DNA of 64,000 nucleotides, taken from the NCBI RefSeq assembly GCF_037975245.1, contig NC_092564.1:20623984-20687983 (forward strand), written 5' to 3'. A program made the position numbers and the translations under genes. The stretch is from Apostichopus japonicus (lineage: Eukaryota; Echinodermata; Holothuroidea; Aspidochirotida; Stichopodidae). Shown one piece after another: positions 33,501 to 44,600 of this stretch; within the stretch, counting starts at the first letter, position 1; each line of letters begins with the position of its first letter. Under the pieces are notes generated by a model. The model did no database searches and was not told where the DNA came from. It saw only the letters and a list, made by a program, of their open reading frames with translations.

Positions 33501-35306
33501 TGTTCTCATGGGGAACTTTGATAAAACTGGGAAGGATATCTTTGACAATTTTACACAAACAACTCTTTTCATATGACATGCATGATTCATTAATAAAGGG
33601 ACAGAGTCTTGTTACCTTTAAGTATCCCATTGGCACCTTTGAGTATAATGAGAAGCTTAATTAGATCCAACCTTGGATTTATAGAAAATAATCAACTGAC
33701 TCAAACAAGACTTGTGAAAACTACTTACAGGAGACCAAAACAAAAACTTCAGTTATGTAACTTGAGAACCTGGTTGGTCTAACGTTGACCTCCACACATG
33801 TTCCTTTTCTGATATGTACATAATTAAATTTCTTCACTCCTGTTGCCAAATTAATTTTTGTGGTACTTAATCAAATTAAATAGAACAACATATTGGTGGG
33901 GGATGGGGGTGGGGTCGGGGTGGGGGGGGGGGGGTGAGCAGTGGGTGGTAGGCGAAGGAGTCGATCATTTTGCTTTTTAAGCAAATTTCTTTAACCCATC
34001 ACATGAAAGCTTTCTCGCATACTGTGGCTACTTCCGTAAATCTTGTAATACTCACCCTAATATACCATTTGGTCCGTTATATACTTCCAACACATTTGGA
34101 CTGGATGGCAACATGGTGACGATACGATCCACTTTTTCTGCAACTTCAGCTGGGGTCTCAACCACCTCTCCTCCCAACTCATGGATTTCTGCTGTAGCCT
34201 CTGGGTAAACATCATTGACGACGATCGGGTAACCATTTTGTAGCAGGTTTTTAGCCATGTATCCTCCCATGTTGCCAAGACCGATAAATCCAACAGCTGA
34301 CCTGGAGGCCTGCTGAGAAAATTAATTTTGTATATTGTTTGATAATCTCACACAGGCTGTCCAAATGTGCCATAATAGTTTGGTCTCACATTTTAAACTG
34401 TCTGCCTATGTATTCAATAAGTGGCGTTCCATAGATTACGTTCCGCATAGGCCAAGTACATCTCTTCTTTGAAACAATTCACTTTATATACAATATCAAT
34501 TACATAATTGCACTTATATTCCATTGTTAATCTGAGAACAAATTTGTTAAAGCCAAAGCTTGAATGTGTTGTGGAATATTATTGTATATTTACTATTGGT
34601 CCCGCTTTAAATGGTAGCACTCTGTCTGGCAGCTACAGAAGGGTATTGCACACCATATGTGTGTGCATAGAGTTGTATGAATGAACAATTAAAAGCATAT
34701 AAACTTACCATATCTTCTGATGAAGCTGATGGAGAGAAGTAGAAATATAATTGCAACAGGCTGTGAAAAGTGAAATCTAACTCTGCAAGGATAGCTAGAC
34801 CTACAGTATTCTTTTAACATTGCACAATGCGTGAGTCAACATTTTATGTATGGTATACGGTAACTTCGCATGACCCCTACATTAGCGCATACTAACCATG
34901 CATTAAACATTGTTTTCATGTTTCTGGAATTGATAGCATGTCAGAAGTAGTACAACTACCTGGCAGCCTAGCCAACTAACGTTGCACATCAGGGTACACT
35001 GGCCTCGGCTACACTAGTAAGGGTGCAGATCTGGGCTAAGCTCCACTAAAACGAGTTCGACCCTTAATTTCACACTGTTTGCTAAAAGATAGACTACCCA
35101 ACAATCACAGTAAGGCTTGACGTTGACTTTAGCCTAGCTGTTTATGTAGCGGTGTAAGCTGTGCTTAGTATAAATATCACAATACACTCAAGTCTCAGCA
35201 CAATCATTGTAAACTTACTTGAGAACGGCGAAAAATAGAGAGCTGTTTGGGTTTGGTTTATTCTAGAGCAAAGAAGTGCTCTTTTAATAAAACGAGAAAC
35301 CTGCAT
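27395..35306 (-). CDS. HIBADH: 3-hydroxyisobutyrate dehydrogenase, mitochondrial, 8 exons, 344 aa
   Basis: This enzyme oxidises 3-hydroxyisobutyrate to methylmalonate semialdehyde with NAD+ in mitochondrial valine breakdown. The exons are 35306-35219, 34760-34709, 34301-34056, 33320-33199, 31968-31835, 30166-30090, 29424-29268 and 27553-27395. All junctions are GT-AG and in phase, giving 344 residues against about 336 in human. Visible in order are a basic transit peptide (about 1-46), the NAD-binding [10 protein letters not shown] (51-60), LLIDSST (136-142), the substrate-binding DAPVSGG (164-170), the catalytic lysine in TAKICNNM (Lys217, Asn221), NPVPGV and a C-terminal all-helical domain with SLAHQLYR and KDFSSV. 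Intron 5 carries duplicated copies of the exon 5 donor. The gene lies 24 kb downstream of Evx in the same orientation. Identity is very secure; only the exon 2-3 junction is less certain. Confidence 0.95.
29268..29424 (-). CDS. HIBADH: HIBADH exon 7
   Basis: The acceptor is CACTTTCAG and the donor GTTAGT. It encodes [35 protein letters not shown] and FATALMTK of the C-terminal helical domain. Confidence 0.95.
30090..30166 (-). CDS. HIBADH: HIBADH exon 6: catalytic lysine
   Basis: The acceptor is CTATTTTACAG and the donor GTAAGG. It encodes [16 protein letters not shown] and SESMNLGM. The Lys of TAKICNN is the family's catalytic lysine and the second Asn is a conserved active-site residue. 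Confidence 0.95.
31557..31871. repeat. 62-65 bp tandem repeat spanning HIBADH splice donor, 5 copies
   Basis: Units start at 31557, 31619, 31684, 31749 and 31811. Each holds TATTACTGGAGAGAAAG, ACTCACTTGTCCTGTACC and AACAGGTCCAGTATGTA. The rightmost unit contains the real exon 5 end and donor. The other four sit in intron 5 and keep a matching GTGAGT. Plus-strand ORFs with repeated [13 protein letters not shown] come only from this array. Confidence 0.95.
31835..31968 (-). CDS. HIBADH: HIBADH exon 5
   Basis: The acceptor is TTTACTTTAG. It encodes [15 protein letters not shown] through [12 protein letters not shown], then a GTGAGT donor. The last 36 or so bases and the donor are the first unit of a tandem duplication running on into intron 5 (31557-31871). 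Confidence 0.95.
32200..32700 (-). repeat. Tandem dispersed repeat in HIBADH intron 4
   Basis: About three copies, 120-150 bp apart, share TTTGACCTCCACCA, ACACACCAAATATGA, CCAAGATTCCCTTCTT and ATCATGTTCACAAGG; they are followed by a CA-rich stretch and ATCATGAATGCAAAGG. The inverted relative is at 9770-9922. The copy at 32498-32510 includes TGACCTTTGACCT, a direct repeat with one-base spacer. Confidence 0.8.
33199..33320 (-). CDS. HIBADH: HIBADH exon 4
   Basis: The acceptor is CTTCTCTAG. It encodes [16 protein letters not shown] through MDAPVSG, the end of the Rossmann domain and the substrate-binding loop. The donor is GTGGGT; a nearby GTGAGA would break the frame. Confidence 0.95.
33893..33950 (+). 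repeat. Long G-run tract in HIBADH intron 3
   Basis: Successive runs of three to twelve G separated by single bases or short spacers, capable in principle of forming a G-quadruplex on the plus (non-transcribed) strand. Confidence 0.7.
34056..34301 (-). CDS. HIBADH: HIBADH exon 3: NAD-binding Rossmann fold
   Basis: Contains [30 protein letters not shown] and [15 protein letters not shown]. The donor is GTGAGT. The chosen acceptor (CCTCCAG before 34301) is the one in phase with exon 2. The upstream alternative CAG before GCC would give a Gln/Ala-Ser-Arg start but does not fit exon 2. Confidence 0.9.
34709..34760 (-). CDS. HIBADH: HIBADH exon 2: transit peptide, 52 nt
   Basis: The acceptor is CTTTTCACAG and the donor a strong GTAAGT. 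Entered in phase 1 from exon 1 it gives [17 protein letters not shown], with two bases left over, which make Trp with the first base of exon 3. It is not conserved, as expected of a presequence, so support comes from the splice sites and phase. Confidence 0.6.
35219..35306 (-). CDS. HIBADH: HIBADH exon 1: start and transit peptide
   Basis: ATG at 35306-35304, 29 codons plus one base, then a strong GTAAGT donor. It begins [15 protein letters not shown] and is rich in Arg, Lys and Ser with no acidic residues, as in a mitochondrial presequence. The preceding CAGCAACA context is compatible with initiation. Confidence 0.75.
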
Positions 35307-36489
35307 TGTTGCTGTATTTTAGAAAACTTTCAAAGTTAGACAAATATCAGGCTTGGGTTAGGGCCTGGACCGAGATAGTATTTACTAGGCCTAGCCTATT
35401 CTGTTCAATATAAATCGCAGAAATATCTAGCTGTGGGTTCAATGTGGTGTTTTTAACACAGTGATCAACTGCATGGAACGCCAAAACATCGTCGCTGGAT
35501 GACAGCTGCATGAACGATGAGGTTTTTTAACTTCTGTATAGTAAACCGTCTATGTAAAGGACAATGTAGCATTGCGTCGCCAAATCACGTTCTTTGAAGC
35601 TTTCGTCACTTTTTGAGACACAGGTCTGTCTTGAGGATTGCAGAATGAGGCGCGCTCGCAAAACAAGGCGATATTTGAGTTAGAAATCAATCATTTTAGT
35701 TAGATGTGGAGGATTGTTCGGTAGGACTGTGTTGAATTGGTGATTAGCGAGTAAATGTGGATACATATATCTGGCATAGCTCGTAAACTCCTTACATGTC
35801 TTTAATTTACATACTTTTCATAACAACTCATATATTATTATGTGTGTTTATGCTGATTCATAGCTAAACAAATGTTTTTCTTTTATAAATCATGATTTTG
35901 TCATGATTTTTGTACCTGGCATCCGTCGTTATTATGTGACTAACAGAAATGTCTGTGCTTGGTTATACATTACAACACATTAGCAGTGGGGTCTATGCGT
36001 GGGCAATTCACTTCAGGGTGTACACTTCATTAGTCAGGCATGTCAACAATCCCAGAGGTAGAACAAAAATCTGCTTGGTTAAATAATAAAACTAGAAACG
36101 TAGATACGAAATCATGCATACCTCCATGTCTATGTATGGTGGCTGTACCGCATAGTCTTAAAAGATGATGGATGTGTCCGTAAACCATATCGTAGTGGAG
36201 GTCCATTTCATATTGATTTTCTATAGCTTTTTTGTAGTTTTACTGAACCCGTTCGACGTAACAGGGACGGCAGTCCACTTGAAGTGGAGGTGGAGGCCGG
36301 GGAATGAGACGAAGACACCTCAAACCGTTGCGAAACGAAAATCAGGGCACCAAACACATTGGGGCTCCAAGCAATCGCAAAGTGGGGGGGGGGGGGGCTT
36401 GGGACTTTGTCCAGTTTAGGCATCTTCGCAAAATGAACTGTTCCTTCTGTTGATGCTACGGTGACACAGATGGCATCAGAAATGTTTAA

Positions 36490-36870
36490 CATTTTTATCA
36501 AAATTTCGACTCGTTTGCCTTAAAATTTAACCTTTTCCCTCAGTGCTTGGATATTTTCTAAAAATTTCGACTTATATCTACTGTTTATCTCAGAATTTGG
36601 GTGTTTTGACTTATTCGACCAGTTTATTGTTTCTTTCCATACCTCTTTTTCCGACATTGTTTATTTAAAAATATCGACTATTTATTTCAAATTTTCGTCT
36701 ATATTCCCCAACCCTCGACGCTTTCTGAAACTTTCGACTATTCTATCTCAACATTTTTACTCGTTCCTCAAACTTACGACATTTTATATCAAATATGCAG
36801 CTTCATATTTTAAGTTTACTTTTTATCATTTTTATTTATATAAAGGTTCGACTATTCAATCTGAAAATGC
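36490..36870 (+). repeat. Degenerate TTTCGAC repeat
   Basis: TTTCGACT, TTTCGACTTAT, ATCGACTATTTAT, TTTCGACTATTCTATCTC and GTTCGACTATTCAATCTG recur at irregular spacing, mostly followed by TATCTCAA/TATTTCAAA. This looks like an old, decayed short tandem array. Confidence 0.5.
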
Positions 36871-37267
36871 TTTATTTGAAACGAAGAGTGAAAAGGTTTT
36901 GATCGTTTAATGTTAGAATTTCTTCCAACCGTTCTCCCTTTAAGAAGTATGATTGGAGGTTATTCTATTGACATCAAATCATTGTAGCCTTACGAAATCG
37001 ATTCATTATTTTTCTACTTGCTACGATAGCATTGTAGTGTATGTTGATTTTAGATTTAAATATTTCCACTGAAAAAACATGAAGTCCTTCCCTGTCTGTT
37101 GCGATGCAATAAAGAAACATTGTAAGCTTATTGTAAATTTTAGTATTCTTATCCATTGTGCTAAGGTGAGCAAGGTTGCCTGGAAGAATATTTTGATGAA
37201 ATGAGCGGAATTTATTGCTATGAATGCACATTTCCCAACCGGCAAGATACATTTAAGCTCATTGACA

Positions 37268-37385
37268 AGTACCTGGATCAGGTGGCTCAGTGTGTAAAGC
37301 TAAGTACATGGATCAGGTGGCTCAGTGTATAAAGCTCGGACTTGTTACCCGATGTTCCGGGTTCGAATCCATCTGAAGTTAGTTT
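37268..37385 (+). mobile_element. tRNA-like sequence with local duplication
   Basis: GATCAGGTGGCTCAGTGT-TAAAGCT occurs twice (about 37276 and 37312). The second copy continues as a tRNA-like fold: TCAGGTG can pair with CATCTGA over seven bases, the loop CTTGTTA would give anticodon TGT (Thr), and box B is GGGTTCGAATCC. The T stem does not pair, so this is a tRNA-derived SINE or pseudogene rather than a working tRNA. Confidence 0.5.
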
Positions 37386-40300
37386 ATGCGATACTCCTTT
37401 TCTCTTTTGCTTACTTCTCTCTGGAGTCTTTATACACTGACTTAAACAAATATTCTATCAGCTGACGTAGTGGCCTATGCTTTAAGGGGCAGATGAAAGA
37501 CTGTTACTCTGTCTGTTGTTTCAGGGTTCCTATAGGGTTCAATGCACACGGGAGTTCATAGCACTTTGGTGGTGGTATGGCACTTTTTGTGGCCTAGGAT
37601 CCCGTGTCTATGTCTCCCTTTTGTCATCAAGGGAGGATGCCAAAGGGGTCGGTCAAATCGACCAGAAGTGGCGTGCGTGAATCCTGCCTATGGTCGGAGC
37701 CTGGGTCTAATAATTGTTTGCGAATGTTGTGTGAGTGTATAATATCCACCCGAGGATTTTAACCCCGGTGCAATAGTTTGCCTTGGCGTACCCTATGACA
37801 GTTTGGACGGTTTGCAGTTCTATCATGTTAGTATGAGGATGGGTAAAACTGAAAGCACGACACAGTCTATAGTCCGCCCTGCCCCCCCCCCCCCCCCCCT
37901 TGAAGGATTTATGTAGGGATATGAAATTATATGACAGGACCAGATGCGAAAGAAGAAATTTTATAAAGGAGGACGACTGCTCTGAGGTCGACTCCTGTGT
38001 AGGGTGGGGGGGTCTGGGGTCCTCTCCCCCCCAAACAATTCTTCTTTCATATTATCCGGTAGGGTATTTTAAACTAAACTATAATATCCCCGGTTAAAAT
38101 ATTAAGGGAGAGATTTTACACTGTCACACTTGTATGTGTGCAGCCACCGTTGACGGAACACATGAACTGATGAGCTGCTATTCTTCTACTATTGAATGTA
38201 CGGATAATTTCAAAGGACATAATAGTCATTTCTATAAAAAAAAAAAAATCATTGAGTTTTAAGCTAGCGCCATCATCTTTATGATGGTTAAATTTGTCTC
38301 TTCTTAGTTCGTTGGGTTATACAGCTCGGATGCACTTGACACGCTGTTGTGGGCTCAGTTCAATTGAAACACACCATTAACTTTTGACAAAGCAAAAGCA
38401 ATTAAACTTTCAAGGGATGCGCAGGCCCAGGGTCTCCGGGAACCGTATAAAATAAATGTTTCGAACACACAAATACGCCAGTGAAGTTATATTAGATACA
38501 GTAGGGAACAACCCTAGCCCTCCCCTTAAGTTTCCTTTGTCTTCTTTAACAATAGCCTTTGAGTTGTTTACAGCAAACCTTTCTGTTGATCATTTTAATG
38601 CATTGACTGAGGATGTTTTAAACTTTTCTAAGTGTGCAGTCGACATCCTGTTGTGCACTTCAGGGATCAAACCTTGATATTTACAGAATATCACCGAGTT
38701 CTGGTTACCATTACTTTACATATGCAAGTCAACGGGGCTTATATTCTGATAAACAATGAAAAACTACCCCTTACTATATAAGGACAATTGTTACAGGTTA
38801 TAACCAACACGTAATGGGATTTTATACTCTTTGTTGAAACACAGCTGATATTTTAACTAGTAATCTGTTCATTGACATCTTTACTTCAAACTTAAAAATC
38901 AAAACAATGCGTAACTAAAATGGTTTATGCTTGCAGGCAAGATTCATAGTTTATCATGCATATAGTTCACATGCAGGTGTACGACAGGAGGTCTTCTCTA
39001 TAAAAATGAGTACTCCAGAATTCATATGGAAATTGTTACTTCCAGCAACACCATTCCTTCTAATGTTGGATATGTAACGAAGAGAATGCAATTAACTTAA
39101 CTAATTAACTTCTTCTTTAAGGTCCGTGTGTGATTCCATATGCTTTCCCGATTATTTACAACTTCAATTTGTGTTTATTTTGTCGAAATCTAGTGATGCA
39201 AAACTCGGGCTCTTTAGGAAATGTTATGTCCCTAAAAACATGACCGTACCGTGTAATGTAATTCCATGGCAAAAGGACCAGGAGAAGACCGATTTTAGAC
39301 ATATTTCCAAATGAAAAAAAAAAAATTCCAGAAGGCTATGTGTACTGTATTAAACGATTATACAAAGTCAGGCTGTTGTTACCGGACAAATCTCATAGGC
39401 TATGTTTCCAGTCACGTACCAGTATTATTATATGACTATAATTGGCAAAAGTAGTTTAAACTCACAAAGCGACGAAAAGTGAAGCCTGACTAAATTCACC
39501 ATCATATATATTAAACTTTGATAAAAGTTTCACCATGAGTGACAAATTTAAATCTATACGGTTTTTTTTAAGATGATGGAATGACACCATACATATATAG
39601 ACAAGCTAGTGGAAAATGGAAGTTAAACGACGTAAAACACAATTTACCGAAGTTAACATAAACTTTACATGAACGTTCATGTATGTTAGTTAAAAGTGGT
39701 TGTTGTGCCCGATTTAAGTGCGAGGCCAGACTCTGCCGCTACATGTTTCGACGTTAAAACTCACCATCTTAGGCGGTGTAATATGACACGCACACAATAA
39801 GTAATATGGCAGTTTCATCGCGATCTGAATAATAAATTGAGATGTGTTTACCTGATATCCAATTATACTGTATCAAAGAAATACCAAACACTGCTGCTAT
39901 CTGCGTGACACAGAAGTGCTAGCACAACATTTATACCTGGGAGATGTTCCCTACTGATATACCTATAACATTTTATTACGGTATTACAGCGATGTCGTTA
40001 CACCATGGACTAACGTTACAAATATTGTCATTAATCGTCATTGATTCTGCTTAAACGACTCCCACAATCTTCTGGTCCGGCCCCCTACAAGCTAAATCCG
40101 CCCATGGTGATTGACCCTTAAGCTGAGTACAAGGGTTCGGGTCTGGTTTACTGATTGTACGTGCAATATTCACACTAGCCGCTCCGCCAGTCTACTGACT
40201 CGGCATGGAGGTTTCATCCGATGTTTTATATCCCCGGTACTTGACATCCCACCCCCCCCCCCACCCCACCCATGCATCGGGGCGTCCGCCGCGGCAGGCC

Positions 40301-41373
40301 GGACTGGTCTAGTAACACCGCCGATGCTCATATTTGTGTATCTCTTTAGTATAGTCTTTTGTGTTGTTATTTCAGTAATTTTTTTGTATAAATTTCCTTA
40401 TTTCCCTCTTCCTTTGCTGTTATCATACTCTCACCCATATATTATTTGAGATGGAACTCAGTGTAGTGCATAGGCGCACTCTTTGATACATAATTTATGT
40501 GAAAGGAGAGTCACCCGCCTCCCCCCCCCCCCCCTCCCGCCACCTTTTCATGCACACCTTCAAGTAAAACACGGTCCTAACTACGCTCATCTCGTGGCAG
40601 ATCGAGAAATCGTTGACATCAGAGCAAAACAGTATTGAATGACACTTATTCAGGGAGTTTTTTAATAGCTATTCTGGAAAAATAGAAATTCTAATGATTC
40701 GTTTTTATAGTATTTATACCATAAAATATCATACATAAAATACTGTAATAAAAATTCCACTTAAGGAAGTCCTAAAAGTGAATCCAACACACTTGTTTCT
40801 TTCTTTCTTTCTGTTTTTTTTTTTTTTTTTGCTTCTATTTTTTAACGTTTGTTTGAAAGAATAACAAACCACGTTATGCTTTAAAGATCTTCTCTAAATT
40901 TTGCTAAAGTGAAATTGAAAAACAGCTAAATAAAAAATGACTTAAATGTTCAGACCTTACTTTAATCAATTTTGCTTGTCAAATTTCGTTTATATATATC
41001 ACCCTTTGGATAGTCACAAGACTACCGCGATAGTATTATCATGCAATTATCTGTGTATAATTAAACCAAAATGGGCTGGAACAATATCACAGCCAAAGAA
41101 AAACAGATAATTGAAAACCAGAATAGAAGGAAAAAATTAAGTTCACATGGAAGAGCGAAGTGACAAGAGACAGGTCAGGTTTGTTTAGCAGTCAATGACA
41201 GATAGTAATTATTTTGTAACCCATATTTTTCTTGTAATTTTAAGACGCTGTAACGTGAATCAAGATTAAATCCCGGTGTCAGATTTAGACTGCAGATTAA
41301 CCTTTTAATACATCTTGAAAGTTACTAATGCTAAGTTGGCCGTTAATATATCTAGGCTAATGGTAAAAGTAGC

Positions 41374-41374
<1 letters not shown>

Positions 41375-41454
<80 letters not shown>
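41375..41454. repeat. (TA)40 microsatellite
   Basis: A pure TA tract flanked by AGCG and CGCT, which makes the whole locus a perfect palindrome. Confidence 0.95.
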
Positions 41455-41455
<1 letters not shown>

Positions 41456-42502
41456 GCTTTACGCTGGGATGATTGTTCCAATATTTACACAGGGATTTTG
41501 TATATACGGTATTGTATTCTATGAATTACTCAGATTGCAACGGTTGATTGAGATAGGCTATCACATCTCCATTTATCGAATTTCAAAAATTAAATAGAGA
41601 GAGTCTGGGGTTCAAATATATAAATTATTAATATACCTACTTTGTAGAAAACCAGGAGATTCCACTTTATATCCAAGTATATAATTCATGCCATAAAGCG
41701 GGGCGGGTGGGGGGGGGGGGGACTTATGGTAACTCTGGCACCCCGGGCAATAACATTCATTATACGCCCACTATATATATACCAGCGACATAGCCAGTAA
41801 TAAAAATACGAGGGATTCACGAACCTCTTCCTAAGACAAAGTGTCTACATTTAGCTTATTTCTGAATATAGCTAATACTTTCATGGACTATCCGCATTAA
41901 TTGTAAGTTTCTATAACTCTCAGATTAAATTGCTATTCGAAAGGTCAGTATCCAACTGGAAGGAGAAGTCAGTTATATTACTAGAAATGAGCGCGAGCTT
42001 CAGAACGGACGTTTATTATTAAACTGAGAGTACGTTTCTGGACATGCTCGAACGTATTCGAAGATAGCAACAATAACAAAAATCGAAATTTGCTTGTTCC
42101 CAGAATATTTCTTATTTAACAATTTACTCCTCTTTTTTGTATAACAATACCGGTAGTAAGACTATTGGAATGAAGTTCGTAACCATACGTGCTACATATG
42201 GGAACTTCTTAGGAGGGTATACATGAAAGCTTGCGGACCTCGAATGCTCTGTTCCCCCGGGCACTGCCAATTGTCTGACCGATCAGTCCGCTTTTGGTAT
42301 GAAAGAAAAGTGCTGATTCATTTCATTTTATAGCATTTAATTCTGTAACAAGTAAAAACAACACAATTCTTTATATTGGCAAATCAAATTGGTTCGATTG
42401 TCCTCTTTCGCGACCCGCTCTTGGGTCGCACCTCATATGTTTACCGACCGTCCTTCTAAACCATACATAATTATGTTAACTTTTAACAAGAAGTTAGCGA
42501 AA

Positions 42503-42505
<3 letters not shown>

Positions 42506-42561
<56 letters not shown>
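42506..42561. repeat. (TA)n microsatellite
   Basis: A pure TA tract of 56 bases. Confidence 0.95.
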
Positions 42562-42563
<2 letters not shown>

Positions 42564-44009
42564 GGTGCGAAACTTAACAAGCGTTGCCATTGTAATACCT
42601 TTACTGTAGTTCAATATACTTTCTTCATTTTAATTTTTAATCATCTTTTTTGTTCTTGTTGTTGCTAAAGCCAAAGTACAAACGAAATAAGTTAATTCCT
42701 ACTTCATCTATAGTGTTTCAGATTTTAAATAAAGTTTGATATGTCACATATATACTTCTATATCTAAATCTATAGGAAAAAAAGCAGCACGGATCCTTGT
42801 TTTCGTTAGAATGAATTGAAATTTGATCATCCAACTCTCTGTTTTTCTTACCTGTTTTTTTTTTGCCCTAAGCTCTTTCCTATACATATACAAACTTTTA
42901 ATTTCAAGAATTTCCTCATTAATTATTGACAAGAACGGGACGATTCATCCTCGATTATCGGTCTAATTACCTAGAATTTCTCTAATTTATTTATAAAGGA
43001 CGGTAAAAGTTGGTATTGTCTACAACAATAAATATACGACACTGGCACACGGTGGAATTTTCCTAAGTGGCTATCACAGGTGAATTAGGAATCCGTACAA
43101 GTGTCTAAATGATGCACAAGCTCTATGGGTGTGTGCGTATATATATCTATACATTATATACCCACACACTCACACAAAAGGTTAAGTAGAATCTGTTTAG
43201 TCTTTTATTTGGTACGATTAATACCTATCATTTAGGCCGTCGCTTTTGGGTGATAAATTATATTTCTTTTATTGCTGCAAATTAGTTGAGACTGGTATTT
43301 TATCCGGACAAAGAAATAATAATAATTATTCTGGAACCCCCTCCCCCCTCCCTTTATATGTAACACCAAGTAACATGTCATTGTCGTATATATGTTGCAT
43401 ACACAGAAGAACCTTCATTATTTTCTTGTTGTCCTGTTTTAGTGGGAAAAGAAGTGAATGAAAGGTATTTCAAGGGCATTTGTAAGTTTTGTTTTTGTGA
43501 TAAATGACAATGTTGTCATTGAAAAGATGGCTGTTTTGAAAGTCTAAATTAAGATTAATTACATGTGTTTAATGTTACATTTCGAATGATCTTATGTATA
43601 TTTACTGCAGTTATAGGACAGTACCGAATTGAATAACCTTGTTACTATACTTTTGTATAGAAGAAATCTCCATTTTTTTCTTCACCTCTTCACAGGAACA
43701 AAATACGAAGGAACCACACTTGTAGAGCTTGATGTTATAATTGACTATATATGCAGCTATCGATGGATGGCTATATGGTGGAATTATATACGCTCTAAAT
43801 AAGCTTGGAAATGTTTAATGTTAATTTCGAAAGAAACTATGCATCACCGTCTATATAGGTCAAGTCAATCTCCGATGGAGAAAACAATAATTTATTTTGT
43901 AAGAGCGCTTCCAGGATTTAAAAAAAAAGAAGAGGAAGGAAGGGGAGGGGGGTGGTTCCGGAGGTCGTTGAAGCCGACTCCAATGTTGAGGGTGGTCTAT
44001 AGACAAGTG

Positions 44010-44100
44010 ATCCAAGTGATATACATTTGACCTTAGATCACGTGACCTTTGACCTTAGTTACACGGCAACTATATATATTTTTTATAGCACTTGAAATTC
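44010..44100 (+). repeat. Dispersed repeat, copy 1
   Basis: It shares ATATACATTTGACC, CACGTGA-CTTT-ACCT and GGCAAC with 44505-44600 in the same order. TGACCTTTGACCT lies at 44043-44055. Confidence 0.5.
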
Positions 44101-44504
44101 TCATCTGTGAAGGTTCAATGTGAATTCAATGTTATGGGGTTAAATAGCAACAACACAAACGCATTATAATTTGACCTTTGGTTCCAGGGAGTGTGCGGGA
44201 CACAATTTCCTATCACTTCCCATCGCTCCTCGGCATTTTGGCTAAGATCAAGTGTAGTATCTGTTCCCTTTCGAGGGGAATGGTGATGTACACCCGACGA
44301 TGATCACACAGTCACAGTCCCGATGCAAGGGGACTGGGGTTGAGAGCGGGTCAGTCGTTTGGTATAGTTTCGTTTTCGTGCCCAGGTTCTTTCCTGGGCG
44401 ACTTTTCCTTAAAAAAAAGTTCCCATCACGGAGTACCTTCCAACTAAGTTTGAAGATAATCGGTACAGCCGTTAAGGAGGAGTTTTTGAAACAAAATTGC
44501 GCTA

Positions 44505-44600
44505 AAAAATATACATTTGACCCTAACCACGTGAGCTTTCACCTCGGTCCCAATGGCAACCACATATTTTGATAGTATTTGACATTTCCATTATACCTAC
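44505..44600 (+). repeat. Dispersed repeat, copy 2
   Basis: A diverged relative of 44010-44100: ATATACATTTGACCC, CCACGTGAGCTTTCACCT, CAATGGCAACCACAT. Confidence 0.5.

Noticed and set aside
41315-41524. ORFs with long Tyr-Ile repeats
   Set aside because: Translations of (TA)n microsatellites; the same holds at 5751-6089, 42389-42577, 49082-49303 and 55120-55514.
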